Assembly (NCBI RefSeq): GCF_019084075.1
Contig: NZ_JAHREN010000001.1
Span: 4,924,501-4,988,500 of the forward strand
Reading direction: 5' to 3'
Length of the DNA: 64,000 nucleotides
DNA from: Siccirubricoccus sp. G192
GTDB lineage: Bacteria; Pseudomonadota; Alphaproteobacteria; Acetobacterales; Acetobacteraceae
The position numbers were made by a program, and so were the translations under genes. The notes below the pieces were generated by a model. The model worked only from the letters and a program-made list of their open reading frames with translations. It did no database searches and was not told the origin of the DNA. Shown in pieces: positions 50,260 through 60,115 of the stretch; position 1 is the stretch's first letter, and the number at the start of each line of letters is the position of its first letter.

Positions 50260-53143
50260 TCATGCCTCCTCGGCGGGAAGGAAGCGAATTCTGGCCCGGA
50301 ATCCTTCCGGCGCATGGTCCAGCACCACCTCCGCCCCCGACCCAAGCTCCCCCGCCAGCCCGGATTCCAGCAGCCGCACGCCGAAACCCTGGCGTTGCGG
50401 CGGCCGGACCGGCGGCCCCTCGGATTCGGCCCAGTCGAGTTGCAGCATACCTCCATCCAACCGATGCCAGGTCAAGGAGACCCGGCCCTGCGGCACCAGC
50501 AGCGCGCCATGCCGGGCGGCATTGCTCGCCATCTCATGGATCGCCAGCCCCAGCCCCAGCGCCTGCCGCGGCGCCAGCCAGACCGGCGGGCCGCCGAAGG
50601 CGACGCGCCCGGCCCCCGCACCGGTCCCGGCATCAAGCGGCACCTCCCCGCCCCGCCAGGGGGCCAGAGCGGTCGCCACCACCTCGCCGAGCGTCGCGCC
50701 GCGCCAGGTGCTGGAGGTCAGCAGGTCATGGCCGCGCGCCAGGGCCATCAGCCGCGCCTGGAAATCCTCGAGGAATTCCGCCCCCCGGCCGCGCCGCGCC
50801 GTTTGCCGCGCCAGCGAGAGCACGGTCGCCAGGGTATTCTTGACCCGGTGGTTCAGTTCGCCGATCAGCAGCCGCTGCCGCTGCTCGGCCGCCTTGCGCT
50901 GGGTGGCGTCGCGCGCGAAGCCGCCGATGCGCACGACCCGGCCGCCGGCATCGCGCATCGGGAAGCCCAGCACCCGGAGCCAGAGCTGCTGCCCATCGGC
51001 CCGGCGGATGCGGTATTCGAGGTCGATCGCCTCGCCCTCCAGCAGCCGCGGCAGGGCCGCCTCGACCCGGTCGCGATCCTCGGGATGCAGGCCGGTGGTC
51101 AGCGGGCCGAGGCCGGGCCGGTCCGGCGGCGGCTCGCCCCAGAGGCGCTCGAAGGCCGGGCTCAGATAGTCCAGGCGGTCCTCGCCGAGTTCCAGGACCC
51201 AGAGCAGGTCCGGGCTGGCCTCGGCGAAGCTGCGGAAGCGGGACTCGGAACCGGCCAGCGCCTCGGCCGCCGCCACCACTGCCTGGCGGGCTGCCGCCTC
51301 GGCCGCCACCTGGCCCTCCAGCGCCTGGCGGGTCTCGACCAGCTCGGTCACGTCGGTCGCGGTGCCGAGCCAGCGGTGGATGCCGCCCTCGGCATCGCGG
51401 GCCGGCAGGGCGCGGGCGACGAACCAGCGCCAGACACCATCGGCCCGGTGCAGCCGGTACTCGGCCTCATAGGGCTCGCCGGTCGCCAGGGCCTGGCGCC
51501 AGGCGGCGCGGGCGGCATCGCGGTCCTCCGGATGGATCGGCACCTGGAGGCCGGCCTCCTCCGGCTCCGGGCCGTCGCCCACGAATTCACGGTAGCGCCG
51601 GTTGTAGTAGTCCACGGTGCCATCCGGGCCGCTGGACCAGACGATCTGCGGCACCGCCTCGGCCAGGGTGCGGAAGCGCAGCTCGCTCTCGCGCAGCGCC
51701 GCGGCGGCCTGGCGCTCGGCATCGATCCCGGAGAGCGCCAGCACGGCGCCGCCGATCCCGCCATCGCGGTCGCGGATCGGCGCCGCCAGCGCCCGGACCC
51801 AGATGAAGCCGCCATCGCCCCGGCGGAGGCGATATTCGCCCTGGCAGGCCTCCGGCGCCGCCCCCGCCAGGGCCCGGGCGAGCGGCATCTCCGCTTCCGG
51901 CACCGGCCTGCCCTCGGCATCCCGGGCGTCCCGCGCCAGATGCGGGGGGATGCGGCCGGCACCCCCGGGCGGCAGGCCAAGCATCGCGCCCAGCCGCCGG
52001 TTGGCCAGCCTGATCCGGCCGGAAGGCGCCTCGGCCAGGGCAATGCCCATGGGCGCGTGGTCCAGCACCGCCTGCAACCGCGCCGCCAGGGCCAGCGCCT
52101 CCGCCTCGCGGTCGCGGCGCTCGGCGGCGGCGGCTTCCAGGGCGGCGGCGACCGCATCGATCTCCCGGACCCCGGAGGCCGCAACCGGTGCCGGCACCGC
52201 GCCGCGCCCGGCCGCCGCGGCCGCGGCGGCCAGCGCCAGCAGCGGCCGGGCCAGGAAACGCCTGGTCCAGAAGCCGAAGCCCAGGCTCAGCACCGCCAGC
52301 GCCACGCCGCCCCCCCAGCAGCACCGGCAGCAGGGCTCGCAGCAGGGCGCCATCCACCTCATCCCGCGGGATCCCGACCAGCACGGTCCAGCGCAGGTCC
52401 GGGACCAGGCGCCAAGCGATATGCACCGGCGTGCCCTCCCGCGTGGCGCCGGTGGACCAGCCCTCGGTCGCCGTCCTGGCATCCTGCAGCACCTCGGCGG
52501 CCTCGGGATGCACGGGCTGGCCGACGAAGCGTTCCGGCTGCGGCGCGCGGGCCAGGATGGTGCCCTGCGCATCCAGAACCGAGGCGACCCAGCCCTCGGG
52601 CAGGGTCGTGCGCTGCAAGGCCTCCGACCAGAAGTCCAGGGCATCCGTGGTGATCGACAGCCGGACCGGGCCACGATCGGCGGTGGCCGGGTCCCCCGGA
52701 CCGATGATCCGGCTGAGCGTGACCAGTTTCCGGTCGCTGGCGGCATCGCGCTGCAGGCCAGAAAAGGTTGGCCGGACACGGGCAGCGGCGCCGTTCACGG
52801 CCGGCGCGAGGACCACCTCCACCCCATCGGCGGCATGCAGCAGCGCCGCCTGCTGGCGGAAGGCGGCCAGGTCGCCGGCCGCCAGGGCCGGCGAGGTGGC
52901 CAGCGCCATAAGGCTGGCGCGCAGGGCCGCCGCCTCGCGCTCCACCGTCGCGGCGATGTCGCGCGCGGCATCCTGGCCGGCATGGATGAGCGCTACCCGT
53001 TCCGCCTCGGCGAGGCGCCAGGCGGCGAAGCCGGCGAGGCCCCAGGCCGGCAGCAGCGCCAGCAGGGCAAGCAGCACCAGATGCGCCCGGACACCGAGGC
53101 CGCCCGATCTCCGCGCGGGACGTCGAGGCGCCGTCGCCGCCAT
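50260..53143 (-). pseudogene. HWE/HisKA_2-type PAS sensor histidine kinase, frameshifted
   Basis: A 960-aa kinase when repaired. There is TM1 near residues 20-42, a dCache-like periplasmic domain, and TM2 near 290. Three PAS units follow, the last ending RIGGFARDATQRKAAEQRQ, then the HWE/HisKA_2 phospho-acceptor GELNHRVKNTLATVLSLARQ and an ATPase domain (LGLAIHEMASNAARHGAL). The frame breaks in TM2; removing one C from the 7-C run at 52310-52316 gives LLPVLLGGGVALAVLSLGFG. ATG 53143 is chosen over 53170. The stand-alone receiver downstream is its probable partner. Confidence 0.88.
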
Positions 53144-53419
53144 GCTCTTCCAGGTCGTCTCGCCCACCATCCCCCCGGTTGCCCTTCCTTGCCGGGCGCG
53201 CCGTGGTTGATGGCTAGCGCCGGGGCGGTGGGCTGGAACCTCACGATTGCGCGCGCCGGGCCGGGCGAGCCGCCCGAAGCCCCATTTACCGGCGGAATTG
53301 GCCATTCCGAATTCACGTTCGGATTGTTCACAATTCCGTCATGACACCTTCGCGGTGGAACCGGAATGGACCCCGGCCGACATGCCCGGGCAGGCGTAGG
53401 CCGCTGGTGGGCCGATTCA

Positions 53420-53446
53420 CCTGACGCCTGATCCCCAGGCGTCAGG
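53420..53446 (-). terminator. Hairpin terminator downstream of the CoxL-like gene
   Basis: A perfect 11-bp stem (CCTGACGCCTG / CAGGCGTCAGG) with a 5-nt loop lies 9 nt beyond the stop of the minus-strand gene ending at 53456. There is no T-tract, but position and strength suit transcription termination. Confidence 0.6.
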
Positions 53447-53455
53447 ATCGGACCA

Positions 53456-55825
53456 CTAGGCCCGCGCCGCCTGGATCGCCCGCCAGATCCGCTCCGGGGT
53501 CGCCGGCATGTCGATATGGCTGACGCCGTATTCCGCCAGCGCATCCACCAGCGCATTCATCACCGCCGGCAGCGACCCGGCGCAGCCCGCCTCGCCGCAG
53601 CCCTTGGCGCCGAGCGGATTGGTCTTCGCCGGCACCGGATGGCTCTGGAAGCCGAAGCTCGGCAGGTCGCTGGCGCGCGGCAGGCAGTAATCCTGGTAGC
53701 TGCCGCTCAGCAACTGGCCCTCCTCGCTATAGGCCACATGCTCATACAGGGCCTGGCCGATGCCCTGCACGATGCCGCCATGCGCCTGGCCCTCGACCAG
53801 CAGCGGATTCACGATCACGCCGAAGTCGTTGACTGACATGTAGCGCACCACCTCGGCATGGCCGGTCTCCGGCTCGATCTCCACCTCGCAGATGTGGCAG
53901 CCATTGGGGAAGGCCATCGGCGCCTGGTCGAAGACGTGGCGGACATCGAGGCTGGTGGGCAGGTCCGGCGGCGGGTCGTTGGCGGTGCGGAGGCGCTCGG
54001 CCAGTTCCATGATGCCGATGCTGCGGTCGGTGCCGGCGATGGTGAAGCGGCCATGCCCCTCCGCATCGCGGTCGAACTCGATATCGGCGGGCGCGGCCTC
54101 CAGCATATGCGCCGCCGCCTGCCGGCCCTTCTCGATCACCAGCGCCGCCGCCTCGACGATGGCGGCGCCCGAGGCCATCAGGGATTTCGAGCCGCCGGTG
54201 CCGCCGCCGGCGACCAGCCGGTCGCTGTCGCCCTGCACCAGCCGGATAGCCTCGAAGGGCACGCCGAGCCGCTCGTGCAGCACCTGGGCGAAGGGCGTCC
54301 AGTGGCCCTGGCCGTAATCCAGCGTGCCGGTGATGATGGTGACGGTGCCATCCGGCTCGAAGCGGATCTCGCCCTGTTCCTTCATCGGCGGCGCGGTGCA
54401 TTCCAGGTAATTGCCGATGCCGCGCCCGCGCAGCTTGCCGCGCGCCTGGCTTTCCGCGCGGCGCGCCGGGAAGCCGTCCCAGTCGGCGGCCCGCAGCGCC
54501 TGGTCCAGCACCGCGGTGAAATCGCCGCTGTCATAGGTGCTGCCGGAGGCGGTGGCGAAGGGGAATTGGTCGGGCTTGATGTGGTTGATGCGGCGCAGCT
54601 CGATGGCGCTGCGGCCGGTCTCCCGCGCCGCCTGTTCCAGCAGGCGTTCGAAGAAGTAGTTGCCCTCCGGCCGCCCGGCGCCGCGATAGGCGGAGACCGG
54701 CGTGGTGTTCGTCACCACGCATTTCGTGTTCACCTCGATCAGCGGGGTGGCATAGTTGCTCTGGATGTTCTTGACGAAATTGCCGGTGCCCATCAGCGGC
54801 CCCACGGTGGCGAGGTAGCCGCCCATATTGGCGAAGGCGGTCAGCCGCACCGCCAGCGCCCGGCCCTCGGCATCCAGCGCCAGTTCCGCCTCCACCTCAT
54901 GGTCCCGGCCATGCTGGTCCGAGAGGAAGGCGCCGCTGCGGTCATCGGTCCATTTCACCGGCCGGCCGAGTTCCTTCGCCGCATGCAGCAGGCAGGGGTA
55001 TTCGGGATAGGCGCTGGCCTTCATGCCGAAGCTGCCGCCGACATTGCCGGTGAGGATATGCACCTTCTCGACCGGCACCTTCAGGATGTCCTTCGCCATC
55101 TGCCCGCGCAAGCCGAAGACGCCCTGGCAGCCGACATGCAGCGTGTAGCGGCCGCTTGCGGCGTCGTATTCGCCGATGGCGCTGCGCGGCTCCATGGCGC
55201 AGACCACGACGCGGTTGTTGCGGATGGAAAGCTTCGTCACATGCGCGGCGCTGGCGAAGGCCGCCGCCACCTTGGCCGCGTCGCCATAGTGGAAGTCCAG
55301 CACAACATTGCCGGGGATGTGGTCATAGAGATCAGGCGCATCCGGCGCGGCGGCGGCGGAGGCTTCCGTCACCGCCGGCAGCACGTCGATATCGAGGAAG
55401 ACCGCCTCGGCGCCGTCCCGCGCCGCCGCCCGGCTTTCCGCCACCACGCAGGCCACCGGGTCGCCGACGAAGCGCACCTTGTCCATGGCCAGCGCCGGGC
55501 GTTCGATGTTGCGCAGCGGCGTGCCGTCGCGGTTCTTCAGCGGCAGCGTGCAGTGCAGCACGCCGAAGCCGGCGGCCTGGAGGTCGGCGCCGGTATAGAC
55601 GGCGACGACGCCGGGCACCTCCTTCGCCGCCGCCGTGTCGATGCCGGTGATGGTGCCATGCGCATAGGGGCTGCGCACCATGGCGCAGAAAAGCTGGCCG
55701 GGCAGGCTGATGTCATCCGTGTAGCGGCCGCGGCCCCGCAGCAGCGCCGGGTCCTCGTTGCGCGGCACGGGCTGGCCGACGCCGAATTTCAGGCGTGTCA
55801 GATCCGGCATGGAGGTGTCGGGCAT
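53456..55825 (-). CDS. Xanthine dehydrogenase-family molybdopterin-binding subunit (CoxL form II-like)
   Basis: The large Mo-binding subunit of a molybdenum hydroxylase, 789 aa. The N-terminal RGRGRYTDDISLPGQLFCAM and RFVGDPVACVVAES are typical. The active-site loop reads AYRGAGRPEG, the form II/'putative aldehyde oxidase' signature, not the AYRCSFR of true CO dehydrogenases. The catalytic Glu is in GCGEAGCAGS. No FAD (CoxM) or 2Fe-2S (CoxS) subunit genes adjoin it, so it is an orphan or uses subunits elsewhere. It likely oxidises an aldehyde or N-heterocycle. Confidence 0.93.
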   Translation of the reverse strand: MPDTSMPDLTRLKFGVGQPVPRNEDPALLRGRGRYTDDISLPGQLFCAMVRSPYAHGTITGIDTAAAKEVPGVVAVYTGADLQAAGFGVLHCTLPLKNRDGTPLRNIERPALAMDKVRFVGDPVACVVAESRAAARDGAEAVFLDIDVLPAVTEASAAAAPDAPDLYDHIPGNVVLDFHYGDAAKVAAAFASAAHVTKLSIRNNRVVVCAMEPRSAIGEYDAASGRYTLHVGCQGVFGLRGQMAKDILKVPVEKVHILTGNVGGSFGMKASAYPEYPCLLHAAKELGRPVKWTDDRSGAFLSDQHGRDHEVEAELALDAEGRALAVRLTAFANMGGYLATVGPLMGTGNFVKNIQSNYATPLIEVNTKCVVTNTTPVSAYRGAGRPEGNYFFERLLEQAARETGRSAIELRRINHIKPDQFPFATASGSTYDSGDFTAVLDQALRAADWDGFPARRAESQARGKLRGRGIGNYLECTAPPMKEQGEIRFEPDGTVTIITGTLDYGQGHWTPFAQVLHERLGVPFEAIRLVQGDSDRLVAGGGTGGSKSLMASGAAIVEAAALVIEKGRQAAAHMLEAAPADIEFDRDAEGHGRFTIAGTDRSIGIMELAERLRTANDPPPDLPTSLDVRHVFDQAPMAFPNGCHICEVEIEPETGHAEVVRYMSVNDFGVIVNPLLVEGQAHGGIVQGIGQALYEHVAYSEEGQLLSGSYQDYCLPRASDLPSFGFQSHPVPAKTNPLGAKGCGEAGCAGSLPAVMNALVDALAEYGVSHIDMPATPERIWRAIQAARA

Positions 55826-56056
55826 GAGGTCTCTCTCGCCTTGTCGCTGATCCGTTGGGGGCCGAAGCTAGGCCAGGAATGCCCGGCCGGCGACCCCCGG
55901 TCCCGCAGAGGTTGACACTCCAGGCCCCTCCGGCAAGGGTCCGCCGCCCGCCGGGACCGGTGCGGCAGGGGAAGGTTGGGGATGCGGCCGCCGCTCCGGC
56001 GCCGCCTGCCGCCGGGGCCGGCGCGGGCCGGCGGCAGGGGGGGGGCGGAACAGGCC

Positions 56057-56386
56057 ATGCAGATCTATTTCCTGGCGCTGGTGGCGCTCTCGCTGGGCGC
56101 CGTCATCGAGGCGCGCTGCTCCACCCCGGGGCTGCGGCCGGAGGCGGAGGCGGCCGACCGGGCCTTCCATATCCTCGGCCGCGGCGCCTTCGCCTTCTGG
56201 CTGGTGCTGCTGGCCTGGGGGTTCTGGAAACTGCCCTGGATGCAGCCGGTGGCGGGGCTGATGGGCTCACTCGCCGCCAATGCGCTGCTGGTGGGCGGCG
56301 GGGCGCGGCCCTATTGGCCCGGCCTCTCCATGGGGCTGTCGCTGGGCGGGCTGTTCCTGACGGCGATGCTGATGATGGCGCGGTAG
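56057..56386 (+). CDS. Small integral membrane protein, unknown
   Basis: A 109-aa protein with about four predicted helices: YFLALVALSLGAVIEA, AFAFWLVLLAWGFWKL, PVAGLMGSLAANALLVGG and LSLGGLFLTAMLMMA. The ATG at 56057 follows GGCGGAACAGG; a longer frame upstream crosses a 9-G run and is low-complexity. It is transcribed divergently from the molybdenum hydroxylase gene. I recognise no family. Confidence 0.68.
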   Translation: MQIYFLALVALSLGAVIEARCSTPGLRPEAEAADRAFHILGRGAFAFWLVLLAWGFWKLPWMQPVAGLMGSLAANALLVGGGARPYWPGLSMGLSLGGLFLTAMLMMAR

Positions 56387-56604
56387 GGCAAACGCCGTCC
56401 GGGCGGAATCAGCAAGCCAGAAGGCTGGCATCCTGCGCCCGAGCTTCGGGACCAGGACTGCCACCTGCGGGACACGGCAGTGATCGCCGCGCCGATGGCC
56501 GGCGCGGCGTCACTGTCCCGGACCTCGGAAGCAAGGCGCGACCCACAGCAGCCCTGCCGGCAGGCCGCACCCGGGCAGGAAGGCAGTTGCCCGGTCCATC
56601 GGCG

Positions 56605-57534
56605 TCAGGTATGCGCGCCGGTGCTCTCGCCCGCCTTGCCTGGGCGGCGTCGCAGCGCGACCAGTCCCGCGACCGCCGATCCGAACAGGGCGAGCGTGCC
56701 GGGCTCGGGCACAGTTGCGGCGCGGGCGATCGGCTCGCCATAGATGAAGTCGTCCATCACCACGAGGTCGATGCCTCCAGCCTCGTTCGGGCCCAGCGCG
56801 GAATTCCCGCTGGTGATCCGCACCCGCGAGATCACGGCGGTGCCGAAATCGACTCCGAGGAAGGAGAGGCTCTCACTGCCCGTCAGCCCGGGTGGGGCAA
56901 AGAAGCTGCCGAGGAGAAGATTGTTCACGTCGAAGAAGGCCAAGCTTGTAGTGTTAGCGAGGTCGACGTCCGTGAACACCGCCCCGAAGCCGCGGGTCAG
57001 CGCGGGTGTGGTGCTGCCGGGCACGAAGAAGTCCACATCCACCACGTTGCTACCGAGGGCAGTGAACAGCCGTTGCGGCGAGAAGGTGGCGAAGTAGCCG
57101 GGGTAGCTCGCGTTGATGTTGCCGAACTCGACCGGCGCGCCCGATCCGGGATTGGCGCTGACCTGGAAGCCCGTGCCCGGCGTCGCGAACACCACGCCGC
57201 GCGGGGAGGTCGTGTTGAAGAAGTCGGCGGGCAGGGGGTTGGGCACCGAGCGGGCGTCCGGCACCCCGTCCCAGTTGATCTCGCGCCGGCCGGTGCCAGC
57301 GGAGCCGGCCAGGTTGGGGTTCAGCCCACCGAGCGCCGCCCGGAAGGCGTCCACCTGCCCCTGGATGGCGGCGGGGTTGGCGCCCGAGGCGGAGAAAGTG
57401 ACCGGCGCGGCCTCGGCCAGGCCAATGCTGGCCAGGATGGGCAGAGCGACCACGGCGGCCGTCGCCCATCGCGGAATCCAGCGTGACGGCGAGCGGTTGG
57501 ATGCGGGCCGGCTGGCAGGCTTCGGAGAATGCAC
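56605..57534 (-). CDS. PEP-CTERM sorting-domain exported protein
   Basis: A 309-aa exported protein starting at GTG 57534 behind AAGGAG. An N-terminal hydrophobic signal (TAAVVALPILASIGLAEAA) precedes a Gly/Asn/Ser-rich body with a beta-sandwich look (NIVLL-type strands and FVPGSTTPALTRGFGAVFTD). The C-terminus is a textbook PEP-CTERM signal: VPEPGTLALFGSAVAGLVAL followed by RRR. Such proteins are processed by exosortase/EpsH, which is not in this window, and usually belong to exopolysaccharide or biofilm matrix. The function is unknown. Confidence 0.9.
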   Translation of the reverse strand: MHSPKPASRPASNRSPSRWIPRWATAAVVALPILASIGLAEAAPVTFSASGANPAAIQGQVDAFRAALGGLNPNLAGSAGTGRREINWDGVPDARSVPNPLPADFFNTTSPRGVVFATPGTGFQVSANPGSGAPVEFGNINASYPGYFATFSPQRLFTALGSNVVDVDFFVPGSTTPALTRGFGAVFTDVDLANTTSLAFFDVNNLLLGSFFAPPGLTGSESLSFLGVDFGTAVISRVRITSGNSALGPNEAGGIDLVVMDDFIYGEPIARAATVPEPGTLALFGSAVAGLVALRRRPGKAGESTGAHT

Positions 57535-57739
57535 TGGCTGCGCTCCTTGGAAACGTCTTCCTCACCGACATAAAAGCAGGCTGCGGAAGCAAGAAGCGCG
57601 CCAATCCGGGGTGCCGAACTCCATCAAGGAGTTAGGCATCCGCTCGCACGGGTTCTGCTGGGGCTGTAAGAATCCTCGACACTCCGACCCTGCGCCCAGA
57701 GCTGGCCCCGGGGCGCCAGCCTCATCCCGGATTGCCGGT

Positions 57740-58534
57740 TCAGGCCAGCGGCGCCAGGTGCAGCGCCACCACCTCGCCATCCTGGCCCGGCACGGCGGGG
57801 AAGCGGTTCCGCACCTCCGGGTCGTGGCCGGGGATCACCCGCGTCTCGTCGCCCCCGGCCAGGCGCCTGGCGATGCGCCAGCCCTGGGTCATGGCGCCGA
57901 GGTCGAAGATGATCGGGAAGGGATTGCCGGTGCCCGCATTGGCGTAGAAATGCAGCGCGTCCGAGGCGACCACCACCGGGCCGCGCGCCGTCTCCACCCG
58001 CACCACCTGCAAGCCGTCCGAATGGCCGCCGACCCGGTGCAGCGTCACGCCGGGCGCCACCTCGCCCTCGCCGTCATGGAACTGCACCTTGTCGGCGAAC
58101 AGGGCGCGGACCATGGCGACCACGTGATCCGCCTCGAAGGGCAGGCGGATGCAGGCGGTGCACATGTGCCGGCCGGTGGCATAGGCCATCTCCCGGTCCT
58201 GGATATGGATGCGGGCATTCGGGAAGATGCCGATGCTGCCGGCATGGTCGTAGTGCAGATGGGTGATGACCACATCCCGCACCTTCGCCGGGTCGCAGTC
58301 CATCGCCCGCAGGCTCTCGGCGACGGAGCGGCTGATCCTGCGGCCGCGCTTCTCGGCGAGCGCCGCATCGAAGCCGGTATCCACGACGATATCGTGGCCA
58401 TCCGGCCCGCGCAGCAGCCAGACGAAATAGTCGAGCGGCATGGCCTCATGCGGGTCCTCGACCGGCAGCAGGAAATTGCTCTGCGCCGGGCGGTCGTGCC
58501 GGCCGTAGCGGATCGCGTAGGCTTCCCAGTTCAT
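57740..58534 (-). CDS. Metallo-beta-lactamase-fold hydrolase, N-acyl homoserine lactonase-like
   Basis: A 264-aa di-zinc hydrolase. The metal motif VITHLHYDHAG (HxHxDH), then a histidine in GGHSDG and the terminal VIPGHDP provide the ligands. The opening NFLLPVEDPHEAMPLDYFVW and the length match AttM/AiiA-like lactonases. It is the last of three overlapping genes (CMD protein, HIBADH-like dehydrogenase, this), so hydrolysis of a lactone or ester intermediate in a catabolic route is more likely than quorum quenching. Confidence 0.88.
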   Translation of the reverse strand: MNWEAYAIRYGRHDRPAQSNFLLPVEDPHEAMPLDYFVWLLRGPDGHDIVVDTGFDAALAEKRGRRISRSVAESLRAMDCDPAKVRDVVITHLHYDHAGSIGIFPNARIHIQDREMAYATGRHMCTACIRLPFEADHVVAMVRALFADKVQFHDGEGEVAPGVTLHRVGGHSDGLQVVRVETARGPVVVASDALHFYANAGTGNPFPIIFDLGAMTQGWRIARRLAGGDETRVIPGHDPEVRNRFPAVPGQDGEVVALHLAPLA

Positions 58535-59454
58535 GCTCCGCCTCCCGGCCGGTTGCCGCCGCCCAAGGCTTCGCCCGCCAGCTTCTCCGAAAGCTGCGCC
58601 AGCGCCGTATGGTCCTGGCCCGGGCCGAGCAGCGGCACCGCGCTGGCCCACATCTCCCGGCAGAGCGCCGCGAAGGGCGTGGGCGTCCCCGTCTCCCGCC
58701 CGACTTCGAGGGCGATGGAGAGGTCCTTCACCATCAGCTCCAACCCGAAGCCGGCATCGAAGCGGCGCGACAGCACGAACTGCTTGAACTTCTTCTGCGT
58801 GCTGTTGTTCATGCCCGTGGAGGCATTCAGCACATCCACCATCAGCGCCGGGTCGAGGCCGAAGCGCTGGCCGATCAGCAGCGCCTCGATCCCGATCAGG
58901 AAGCCGCCGGCGGAGACCAGGTTGTTCAGCGCCTTCATCGCCTGGCCGGCGCCGATGCCGCCGCAGCGATGGATGCTGGTGCCCATGGCTTTCAGCACCG
59001 GATCGGCGCGGTCGAGATCCGCCGCCTCGCCGCCCGCCATGATGGCCAGCTCCCCGGTTTTCGCGCGCGGCACGCCGCCGGAGACCGGGCAATCCAGCAT
59101 CGCCACGCCCTTCGGCGCCAGCGCCGCCGCGATCTCCCGGGTCTTGCCGGGCTGGCCGGAGGTCATGTCGATCACCAGCGTGCCGGCGCCGAGCGCCCCG
59201 GCGATGCCCTCCGCTACCTCCGCCACCTGCCGGCTGGTGGGCAGGATGGTGATGACGCAATCGGCGCCCTGCGCACACTCGGCCGGGCTGCCGGCGGCGC
59301 GGCCGCCGACCTCCTGCACGAATTGCGCGGAGCGGCCGGGCACCGCGTCGCAGACCGCGACATCGAAGCCCGCCTTCAGCAGGTTGGCCGCCATCGGCCA
59401 GCCCATGTTGCCGATGCCGATGAAGCCGATGCGCTTGATGGCGCCAGGCATCAC
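58531..59454 (-). CDS. NAD(P)-dependent oxidoreductase, 3-hydroxyisobutyrate dehydrogenase family
   Basis: A 307-aa beta-hydroxyacid dehydrogenase. The N-terminal FIGIGNMGWPMAANLL binds NAD(P), DCPVSGGVPRAKTGEL is the substrate-binding signature, and the catalytic lysine is in GQAMKALNNL. The start overlaps the CMD gene (ATGA) and the end overlaps the lactonase-like gene (ATGA). It probably oxidises a beta-hydroxy acid or reduces a semialdehyde in the same pathway. The exact substrate is not determinable. Confidence 0.92.
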   Translation of the reverse strand: MMPGAIKRIGFIGIGNMGWPMAANLLKAGFDVAVCDAVPGRSAQFVQEVGGRAAGSPAECAQGADCVITILPTSRQVAEVAEGIAGALGAGTLVIDMTSGQPGKTREIAAALAPKGVAMLDCPVSGGVPRAKTGELAIMAGGEAADLDRADPVLKAMGTSIHRCGGIGAGQAMKALNNLVSAGGFLIGIEALLIGQRFGLDPALMVDVLNASTGMNNSTQKKFKQFVLSRRFDAGFGLELMVKDLSIALEVGRETGTPTPFAALCREMWASAVPLLGPGQDHTALAQLSEKLAGEALGGGNRPGGGA

Positions 59455-59897
59455 AGGGCCTCCGGCATCGGCTTCTCCTCGACCTCGCGCCGCGTCCCGC
59501 CAGCCCCGGGCTTCAGCGCGCCCTCGGCGACCAGCACCTCATGCGCCGCCTTGAAGGCATCGAGCCCGGCCGGAATGCCGCAATAGGCGGTGGCATGCAG
59601 CAGCGCCGCCTTGATCTCCTCCACCGTCACGCCGTTGTTCAGCGCGCCCTTCACGTGCAGCTTGATCTCCGGCGCGCGGTTCAGCGCCGTCAGCATCGCC
59701 AGGTTGATGAGGCTGCGGGTCTTGCGGTCCAGCGTCGGGTCGCCCCAGGCCCAGCCCCAGGCCCAGGCGGTGGTGGCGCGCTGGAAGGACATCATGAAGT
59801 CGTCGGCCTTGGACATCGAGGCATCGACATAGGCGGCGCCCAGCACCTCGCGCCGGATCGGCATGCCCTTGTCGAAGAGTGCGGAATCCTCGGACAT
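59451..59897 (-). CDS. Carboxymuconolactone decarboxylase-family protein
   Basis: A 148-aa all-helical protein starting MSEDSALFDKG; an in-frame ATG 6 nt upstream is closer to the ribosome site (GGGAG) and less well spaced. The CMD core is clear: DPTLDRKTRSLINLAMLTAL, then HVKGALNNGVTVEEIKAALLH and AYCGIPAGLDAF. The cysteine there is single, so it is the PcaC-like class rather than an AhpD CxxC peroxidase. It is first in the three-gene unit with the HIBADH-like and lactonase-like enzymes. Confidence 0.9.
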   Translation of the reverse strand: MSEDSALFDKGMPIRREVLGAAYVDASMSKADDFMMSFQRATTAWAWGWAWGDPTLDRKTRSLINLAMLTALNRAPEIKLHVKGALNNGVTVEEIKAALLHATAYCGIPAGLDAFKAAHEVLVAEGALKPGAGGTRREVEEKPMPEAL

Positions 59898-59978
59898 CGT
59901 CATTCTCCCTTGGGGGTATGGCGGCAAGGCTGGCCCCGGCCGGGGCGGCGGTCAACCGGCTGGCGTCCCCGCCCGGGA

Positions 59979-60085
59979 GGGCTACAGCGGATGGCGTTCA
60001 TTCCTGAACGCCATCCGCTGTAGCCCTTTGTTTGCAGAGCAGATTCACGCTCCCGGACGTTCACGCCCGTCCGCGATCTGCTCTA
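59979..60085 (+). repeat. Composite double-hairpin intergenic repeat, copy 2
   Basis: A perfect 22-bp inverted repeat (59979-60000 and 60005-60026, TTCC loop) is followed by TTTGTTTG and a second hairpin with arms AGAGCAGAT (60036-60044) and ATCTGCTCT (60076-60084). Shared with copy 1 are the linker, GATTCACGCT, the GATC...TGCTCTA end and about 14 of 19 positions of the first arm. It lies between the divergent CMD operon and the dehalogenase-like gene, so its stems would sit in their 5' untranslated regions. Confidence 0.78.
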
Positions 60086-60115
60086 GGATCGGCGGGGACC
60101 AGGAAGGGGGCGGCC

